Shown: piece after piece, positions 1 through 5,274 of the stretch
Numbering within the stretch: the first letter of the stretch is position 1
Layout of the letters: each line of letters starts with the position of its first letter
Source of the DNA: Frankiales bacterium
Lineage (GTDB): Bacteria; Actinomycetota; Actinomycetes; Mycobacteriales; SCTD01
Assembly (NCBI GenBank): GCA_025966295.1
Contig: JAOPVD010000092.1
Span: 1-5,274, forward strand
Direction of reading: 5' to 3'
DNA length: 5,274 nucleotides
The notes under the pieces: generated by a model
The model's input: only the letters and a program-made list of their open reading frames with translations
What the model was told of the DNA's origin: nothing
The model's database searches: none
Made by a program: the position numbers and the translations under genes

Positions 1-1
1 G

Positions 2-541
2 GCCAAGGGCGCCGCCGTCGAGGACGTCACGGTCTGCATCCTGGACCGGCCGCGGCACGAGGACCTGGTCCACGAGGTGCGGCTGGCCGGGGCCCGCATC
101 AAGTTCATCTCCGACGGCGACGTCGCCGGCGCGGTGATGGCCTGCAGCGAGGGCACCGGCGTCGACCTGCTGCTCGGCATCGGGGGCACCCCCGAAGGCA
201 TCATCACGGCCTGCGCCGTGAAGTGCCTCGGCGGCGTCATCCAGGGCAAGCTCTGGCCGCAGAAGCGGAGCGAGTTCGAGAACGCCGCCGCGGCCGGCCT
301 CGACCTCGACGCGGTCCTGTCGACGGACGACCTGGTCCGCAGCGACAACGTGTTCTTCGTGGCCACCGGCATCACCGACGGCGAGCTGGTCCGCGGCGTC
401 CGGTACCGCGGCGGCGGCGCCTCGACCGAGTCGCTGGTCATGCGCTCGAAGTCCGGCACCATCCGCCGGGTCATCTCCGAGCACCGGCTGTCCAAGCTGT
501 CCGCCTACTCCATGATCGACTTCGAGCACGCCGGTCGCTAG
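2..541 (+). CDS. glpX: Class II fructose-1,6-bisphosphatase (GlpX), C-terminal part, cut by left edge
   Basis: Hydrolyses fructose 1,6-bisphosphate to fructose 6-phosphate and phosphate in the cytoplasm, the committed phosphatase step of gluconeogenesis. The frame is open from base 2, giving 179 residues before the TAG stop; the family is usually about 320-345 residues, so roughly the N-terminal half lies outside the window. Family signatures seen in the fragment: FISDGDVAGA (residues 35-44), GIGGTPEG (59-66), QGKLWP (81-86), FVATGITDG (119-127) and SLVMRS (144-149). The Glu of GTPEG (fragment residue 65) matches, from memory, the conserved Glu213 of E. coli GlpX. The N-terminal metal-binding residues are not in view, so catalytic competence cannot be judged. 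An internal ATG at 77 is not the start, because recognisable coding sequence continues upstream to the edge. The stop overlaps the next start by one base. The identification is firm. Confidence 0.96.
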   Translation, partial: AKGAAVEDVTVCILDRPRHEDLVHEVRLAGARIKFISDGDVAGAVMACSEGTGVDLLLGIGGTPEGIITACAVKCLGGVIQGKLWPQKRSEFENAAAAGLDLDAVLSTDDLVRSDNVFFVATGITDGELVRGVRYRGGGASTESLVMRSKSGTIRRVISEHRLSKLSAYSMIDFEHAGR

Positions 542-1287
542 TGCGGATCGCGACCTGGAACGTCAACTCGATCGGGGCCCGGCTCCCGCGGTTCCTGCCC
601 TGGCTGGAGGAGGCGGCGCCGGACGTCGTCGCCGTACAGGAGACCAAGACGGCGACGTTCCCGGCTGCTGACGTCGAGGCACTCGGCTACGAGGTGGCGC
701 ACGCCGGCGACGGCCGCTGGAACGGCGTGGCGATCCTGTCGCGGGTCGGGCTCAGCGACGTCGACACCGTGCACCCGGGGCATCCCGAGCCGCGGCTGGT
801 GTCGGCGCAGTGCGGGCCGCTGCACGTGACCAGCGTGTACGTGCCCAACGGCCGGGCCGTGGACGACCCGCACTACCTCTACAAGCTCGACTGGTTCGCG
901 ACCCTGCGCGAGCGGCTGGAGCGCTTCGACCCGGCGCAGCCGCTGGTGCTGATGGGCGACTTCAACGTGGCCCGCACCGACGACGACGTCTGGGACCGCA
1001 GCCGGTTCGTCGGCTCGACGCACGTGACCCCCGCCGAGCGCACGGCAATGGACGCCCTCGTCGAGTGGGGCCTGGTGGACGTGGTGCCGCGCCCCGGCAA
1101 GGGCGACCGGCCGTTCACCTACTGGGACTACCGGGCCGGCATGTTCCACAAGGACATGGGGATGCGCATCGACTATGTCCTGGCGACGCCGGCGGTGACG
1201 GTGCAGGACGCCTGGGTCGACCGGGAGGCGCGCAAGGGCACCGGCCCCAGCGACCACGCCCCGGTCGTGGTCGACATCACGCTCTGA
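541..1287 (+). CDS. xth: Exodeoxyribonuclease III family AP endonuclease/3'-5' exonuclease
   Basis: Predicted Mg-dependent enzyme that nicks DNA at abasic sites and removes 3' blocking groups or nucleotides in base excision repair. The 248-residue product is close to the usual length (about 255-270) and has every expected block of the EEP fold: ATWNVNSI (4-11, Asn7), QETK (33-36, Glu34), RWNGVAI (59-65), YVPNG (100-104), GDFNVA (139-144, Asp140 and Asn142), FTYWDYR (192-198), RIDYVL (209-214) and PSDHAP (236-241, Asp238-His239). Asn7 and Glu34 fall at the same numbers as in E. coli exonuclease III. The GTG at 541 is chosen because MRIATWNVNSI is the canonical N terminus of the family; the frame is open further upstream but antisensical there, overlapping glpX. 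There is no clear Shine-Dalgarno, and the start shares the G of the glpX TAG, so translation by termination-reinitiation is likely. Which paralogue this is (xthA or exoA) cannot be told. Confidence 0.95.
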   Translation: MRIATWNVNSIGARLPRFLPWLEEAAPDVVAVQETKTATFPAADVEALGYEVAHAGDGRWNGVAILSRVGLSDVDTVHPGHPEPRLVSAQCGPLHVTSVYVPNGRAVDDPHYLYKLDWFATLRERLERFDPAQPLVLMGDFNVARTDDDVWDRSRFVGSTHVTPAERTAMDALVEWGLVDVVPRPGKGDRPFTYWDYRAGMFHKDMGMRIDYVLATPAVTVQDAWVDREARKGTGPSDHAPVVVDITL

Positions 1288-1289
1288 CC

Positions 1290-1802
1290 TCAGGCCAGGA
1301 GCTTGCGGAGGGTCGCCGGGGTGCGGGCGGTGCAGCCGACGCCCAGCAGCTTCTCCAGCCGCGCGTTGGTCAGCTTCGAGGACTGCACACCGGCCGGGCC
1401 GAACGCCAGGTAGAGCACCTGGTCGTTGCCGACCACCACCTCCGGTGACCAGTCGGTCTCCAGCACCTGCTGCAGGGCCGCGGCCGGTGGCCGGTCGAAC
1501 AGCACGTTGACGACGAGGTAGCCGTCGAGGGCCGGCAGCTCGTCGAGCGCCTTCTGCAGGTCGGTGTCGCGGCGGACGCAGGCCCGCACGTCCAGGCCGA
1601 GCCGCTCCCGCAGCCCGTCCTCGATCGCGGTGGCGAGCCGGGTCACCGAGCGGCTGGACGAGGTGAAGGTGGCATTGCCGCTGTTGAGAAAGGTCTGCAC
1701 GTCGCCGTGCCCGAGGTCCTCCAGCAGCGCCTTGAGGTCCTTCATCGCCAGCTTGTTGCGCGGACCGAGGTTGACCGCCCGCAGCAGCAGCACGTAGCTC
1801 AC
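1290..1802 (-). CDS. DUF1697 family protein
   Basis: A 170-residue protein of unknown biochemical function, about the usual length for DUF1697 (roughly 170-185). The family signature is clear: an N terminus reading (M)SYVLLLRAVNLG followed by NKLAMKDLKALLEDLG, then VQTFLNSGNATFTSS around residues 36-50, which matches the typical LLRAVNVGG...M..L...LG...V.T.L.SGN pattern. The C-terminal block, LTNARLEKLLGV then TARTPATLRKLL, matches the family's end region. The start is the GTG at 1802-1800, the only one that begins exactly at the family's first conserved strand. It overlaps the TGA of the upstream FUSC gene in a GTGA junction, so the two are almost surely cotranscribed and translationally coupled. 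No signal peptide, membrane span or cysteine-rich site is evident, so it is probably cytoplasmic. Its stop lies two bases from that of the convergent xth gene. No function is assigned. Confidence 0.92.
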   Translation of the reverse strand: MSYVLLLRAVNLGPRNKLAMKDLKALLEDLGHGDVQTFLNSGNATFTSSSRSVTRLATAIEDGLRERLGLDVRACVRRDTDLQKALDELPALDGYLVVNVLFDRPPAAALQQVLETDWSPEVVVGNDQVLYLAFGPAGVQSSKLTNARLEKLLGVGCTARTPATLRKLLA

Positions 1803-2848
1803 GGCACCAGGCCGGGCAGCGCGTTGCGGGCCCGGTCGTGCTCCAGGCCGAGGCCGTCGAGCAGGTCGACGACCGCCACCCGCAGCTGCGCCACGACGAC
1901 CTGCGCCGACAGCGAGGTGGCGCCGAGCCCCACCGGGTCCAGCCGGGCCGCCAGGTCCACCAACGGCCCGATCGCCTGGTCGGAGGTGGCGGTCTGCTGC
2001 AGGGCGTCGGCGAGGGCGTCCAGCAGCTCGGGCAGCGCCGGCGGCAGCGGCTGCTCGGACTCCAGCGCCACGAAGGCGCGCCGCACCAGCACGCGCAGGT
2101 TGCGGGTGCCGCGGGTGATGCCGTCGTGCAGCCGCAGCGAGGACCGCCAGTACTCCCCCCGGTCCGGTCGCAGCGGCGACAGCCGGCTCGTCTCGCGGCC
2201 GGTGACAAGGGCGTCCTTCCAGCGGGTCAGCACCGGCTCCAGGGCCCGGCCGCGCGCCAGCGCGTCGGCCACCGCGGCGCCCGACCCGGCCCGCACCCCC
2301 GCGGCGGTGTCCCGCAGCACCTCGCTGAGCTCGCCGAAGTAGCTCGCCCGCAGCCGGCGGGCCTGCTTCCACGGGTCGGCCGGCAGCACCGCCGTGACCA
2401 GCAGCGCCGCGGCGCCGCCGATGAGCGCGTCCTGCCAGCGGTGCAGGCCGCCGTGCGGCGTCTGCGGCAGCGCGACGACGAAGACCGCCTGCACCGCCGA
2501 CTGCGTGACGACCAGGCGACCGCCGCCGACGGCAACCGCGACGAGCAGCGCGAGGAAGACGACGACCCCGATCTGCCAGGTGCCCTGGCCGAACAGCCCG
2601 ACCCACAGGTCCCCGACCGCCACGCCGACCGCCACGCCTGCCGCGAGCTCCGCTGTACGACGCAACCGTCCGCCGGTCAGGCCGAGCGCGATGAGCGCTG
2701 CCACCGGCGCGAAGAACGGCCGGGTGTGGTGCAGCAGGTGCGTCGCGACCGCCCAGGCCCCGGCCGCAGCCAGCCCGCACTGGGCGGCGGCCCAGCTGCC
2801 GGCGCGCACGCGGGCCAGTGCACCGCCGACTGCCGTCCGGACGTCCAC
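1799..2848 (-). CDS. FUSC family (aromatic-acid-exporter-like) inner membrane protein
   Basis: A 349-residue membrane protein resembling the FUSC/ArAE superfamily, which includes fusaric-acid-resistance and aromatic-acid efflux proteins; the substrate is unknown here. The N-terminal half shows about six hydrophobic segments, roughly residues 17-40, 44-60, 66-87, 91-109, 112-128 and 138-156. The start of segment two reads RPFFAPVAALIALG, followed by GGRLRRTAEL, and segment six contains DALIGGAAALLV; these are typical of the family. A soluble, helix-rich, charged region (about 158-349) follows, as in single-module actinobacterial members. No partner membrane-fusion protein is encoded nearby. 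The GTG at 2848 gives an N terminus ending just before the first membrane segment, and a -10-like TAGGTT sits six bases upstream, consistent with a leaderless or nearly leaderless mRNA. It is first in a two-gene operon with the DUF1697 gene and is divergent from fumarase. The transport role is inferred from family membership only. Confidence 0.9.
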   Translation of the reverse strand: MDVRTAVGGALARVRAGSWAAAQCGLAAAGAWAVATHLLHHTRPFFAPVAALIALGLTGGRLRRTAELAAGVAVGVAVGDLWVGLFGQGTWQIGVVVFLALLVAVAVGGGRLVVTQSAVQAVFVVALPQTPHGGLHRWQDALIGGAAALLVTAVLPADPWKQARRLRASYFGELSEVLRDTAAGVRAGSGAAVADALARGRALEPVLTRWKDALVTGRETSRLSPLRPDRGEYWRSSLRLHDGITRGTRNLRVLVRRAFVALESEQPLPPALPELLDALADALQQTATSDQAIGPLVDLAARLDPVGLGATSLSAQVVVAQLRVAVVDLLDGLGLEHDRARNALPGLVP

Positions 2849-2854
2849 GCGTCA

Positions 2855-2860
2855 AACCTA
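2855..2860 (-). promoter_or_regulatory. Candidate -10 element of the FUSC-DUF1697 operon
   Basis: On the minus strand the bases read TAGGTT, fitting the actinobacterial TANNNT -10 consensus. Six bases (TGACGC) separate it from the GTG start at 2848, about the distance from a -10 element to a transcription start, so the mRNA may begin at or near the start codon. No convincing -35 hexamer is seen 16-18 bases further upstream. The AGG inside the hexamer could be read instead as a very weak ribosome binding site if transcription began further upstream. Confidence 0.55.
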
Positions 2861-2864
2861 GACT
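2859..2864 (+). promoter_or_regulatory. Candidate -10 element for leaderless fumarase mRNA
   Basis: The plus strand reads TAGACT, seven bases (TCACGCC) before the ATG at 2872. TANNNT-N7-ATG is the spacing described for leaderless transcripts in actinobacteria, where transcription starts at the A of the start codon. No purine-rich Shine-Dalgarno precedes this ATG, which supports the reading. The hexamer shares its TA (2859-2860) with the oppositely oriented -10 of the FUSC gene. No clear -35 is visible near 2835-2841. Confidence 0.62.
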
Positions 2865-2871
2865 TCACGCC

Positions 2872-4533
<1,662 letters not shown>

Positions 4534-4610
4534 CCCCCGCCGTTCCCTTGCGTCATCCCTGCCCCTCTCCCTTGCGTCATCGAAACTGCTCCGGGCGCTG
4601 CGCGCGGCCG

Positions 4611-4647
4611 TGATGACGCAAGCGGGGCGCTGGCCGCTGCGTCATCA
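4611..4647. terminator. Candidate bidirectional terminator hairpin between fum and the DUF559 gene
   Basis: TGATGACGCA (4611-4620) pairs perfectly with TGCGTCATCA (4638-4647). Inside it, past a single bulged A (4621), GCGG (4622-4625) pairs with CCGC (4634-4637), leaving an eight-base loop. The 14 base pairs would form in RNA from either strand, as fits a site between two convergent genes. No T-run follows on either side, so it would be a U-less hairpin of the kind often proposed in actinobacteria. A competing stem, CTTGCGTCATC (4571-4581) with GATGACGCAAG (4612-4622), has a long 30-base loop. Confidence 0.5.
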
Positions 4648-4653
4648 GATCTG

Positions 4654-4667
4654 GCCCGGCACCGGGC
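4654..4667. repeat. Small GC-rich inverted repeat in the convergent gap
   Basis: GCCCGG (4654-4659) and CCGGGC (4662-4667) form an inverted repeat with two bases between; a realistic hairpin has five pairs and a GCAC loop. It lies inside a larger possible stem made by CGTCATCA (4640-4647) and TGATGACG (4675-4682), and could add to termination of the minus-strand gene or fumarase. Confidence 0.45.
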
Positions 4668-4682
4668 GCTGCGGTGATGACG

Positions 4683-5274
4683 TCAGGCGGCGGCGGGAGC
4701 CCAGCCGCGGGAGCGGAACAGCGCCTCCAGCGCGTCGAGCACCCGGCGCTGGTCGACCCGCCAGGCCAGCAGCGGGATGCGTACGACGCTTCGCCCCTCG
4801 GTGACCAGCCCGATGTCGCGCACCAGATCGGCGAGCCGGGCCCAGGGCAGGTCGTGCTGCTCGCCGTCCACCTCGAGGCAGAGCCCGTAGTCGGGGAAGT
4901 CGGCGTCCAGGTACTGCGTGCCGGAGGGCCGGCGCCGGATCGCCTGCCGGGCGGGCTCCGGCAGGCCCCGGCTGCGCATGGCCAGGGCCACGTCCAGCTC
5001 GCCGAGGCTCCGGACTCCGTCGGACAGGTCGGCGACGGTGGCCAGCAGGGTCGTCCGCCACCGGTGCCGGCGCACCGAGGCCAGGGCGTCGGCCAGGTGC
5101 GCCGGCAGGCACAGACCCTGCTGGACCACCACGGTCAGCACGAACGCCGCCTGCCGCGCGGTGACCGACCAGAGCGCCGCCTGCACCGCCGAGACCGCCG
5201 GCACCGTCCGCCGCAGCCCCGCCGCCGTGACGTCCTGCTCGCGGAAGCGGCGGCTCTCGTGCCGCACCACGCCC
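4683..5274 (-). CDS. DUF559 domain protein (Vsr-like endonuclease fold), C-terminal part, cut by right edge
   Basis: At least 195 residues are visible, numbered here from the in-frame GTG at 5270; the frame stays open to the window edge and related actinobacterial proteins are usually about 280-320 residues, so the N-terminal part, often an AbiEi-like winged helix, is probably missing. Residues about 15-110 resemble the linker region of such proteins. The C terminus carries the DUF559 core: YLDADFPDYGLCLEVDGEQH (120-139), then LADLVRDIGLVTEGRSVVRIP (146-166) and WRVD (170-173). Asp122, Asp124, Glu133, Asp135 and His139, with Glu91 upstream in SLGELDVA, are plausible nuclease-site residues of this PD-(D/E)XK-related fold, but activity is unproven. 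It converges on fumarase; its TGA lies within the palindrome TGACGTCA. Such genes are common, often multicopy, in high-G+C actinobacteria. Their biological role is unknown; defence or a toxin-antitoxin link is conjecture. Confidence 0.82.
   Translation of the reverse strand, partial: GVVRHESRRFREQDVTAAGLRRTVPAVSAVQAALWSVTARQAAFVLTVVVQQGLCLPAHLADALASVRRHRWRTTLLATVADLSDGVRSLGELDVALAMRSRGLPEPARQAIRRRPSGTQYLDADFPDYGLCLEVDGEQHDLPWARLADLVRDIGLVTEGRSVVRIPLLAWRVDQRRVLDALEALFRSRGWAPAAA

Larger units (their letters stand above)
4544..4682. repeat. Interspersed short repeats TGCGTCATC / GATGACGCA and GGGCGCTG
   Basis: The gap between the two convergent genes is built from two short words. Word A, TGCGTCATC, occurs forward at 4549-4557, 4573-4581 and 4638-4646, inverted (GATGACGCA) at 4612-4620, and inverted but shortened (GATGACG) at 4676-4682. 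Word B, GGGCGCTG, occurs at 4593-4600, 4625-4632 and 4664-4671. The first two A copies sit inside an identical 14-mer (TCCCTTGCGTCATC, 4544-4557 and 4568-4581). The 12-mer CCGGGCGCTGCG is repeated at 4591-4602 and 4662-4673, each followed by GTGATGACG after seven or no extra bases. The copies can pair with one another in several alternative hairpins. No coding potential is credible here. Confidence 0.85.

Noticed and set aside
223..540. N-terminal extension of the xth frame upstream of 541
   Set aside because: The extra residues are an Arg/Pro-rich shadow of glpX; the family N terminus begins exactly at the GTG at 541.
538..2208. Long minus-strand open frame (556 codons) opposite xth and across the DUF1697 and FUSC genes
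   Set aside because: It is antisense to or out of frame with three genes that have clear family motifs; its product is low-complexity Arg/Ala/Pro/Gly-rich, typical of shadow frames in very high G+C DNA.
2818..2871. Upstream GTG start for fumarase adding 18 residues
   Set aside because: The extension is arginine/proline-rich and not fumarase-like, overlaps the divergent FUSC coding sequence, and ignores the well-placed -10 element before ATG 2872.
4544..4682. CRISPR-like or tandem repeat array
   Set aside because: Copies are short, in mixed orientation and unevenly spaced, without constant-length spacers.
4610..4804. Small plus-strand frame (64 codons) in the convergent gap, starting at an ATG in the repeat
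   Set aside because: It runs through the repeats and antisense into the DUF559 gene, has no ribosome binding site and no recognisable sequence.

Overview
The window is about 70% or more G+C, with codons ending almost always in G or C, several GTG starts and very tight gene packing. That points to a high-G+C actinobacterium. The closeness of glpX and a class I fumarase gene resembles the arrangement I recall from Streptomyces and relatives. The exact genus cannot be fixed from the sequence alone.

Layout: (1) Positions 2-541 (+) hold the C-terminal half of a class II fructose-1,6-bisphosphatase (GlpX), cut by the left edge. (2) A complete exodeoxyribonuclease III family gene (541-1287, +) shares one base with the glpX stop (TAGTG). 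(3) Only two bases after it, in tail-to-tail orientation, ends a minus-strand pair: a FUSC-family membrane protein (1799-2848) followed by a DUF1697 protein (1290-1802), joined by a GTGA overlap. (4) From a 23-base gap (2849-2871) the FUSC gene and a class I [4Fe-4S] fumarase (2872-4533, +) are read divergently. The gap holds two overlapping, back-to-back -10-like hexamers, each six or seven bases from its own start codon, which suggests two leaderless promoters. (5) The 149-base gap 4534-4682 lies between convergent genes and is filled with alternating copies of TGCGTCATC/GATGACGCA and GGGCGCTG that can fold into strong hairpins. (6) A minus-strand gene (4683-5274, cut by the right edge) encodes the C-terminal part of a DUF559 (Vsr-like endonuclease fold) protein.

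The metabolic core is central carbon metabolism: GlpX in gluconeogenesis and fumarase in the TCA cycle. The exonuclease, the FUSC/DUF1697 pair and the DUF559 protein are unrelated to that in any obvious way. I see no phage, transposase, CRISPR, rRNA or tRNA, and no evident new multi-gene system. The most unusual parts are the two non-coding segments: the compact divergent promoter and the repeat-filled convergent gap.
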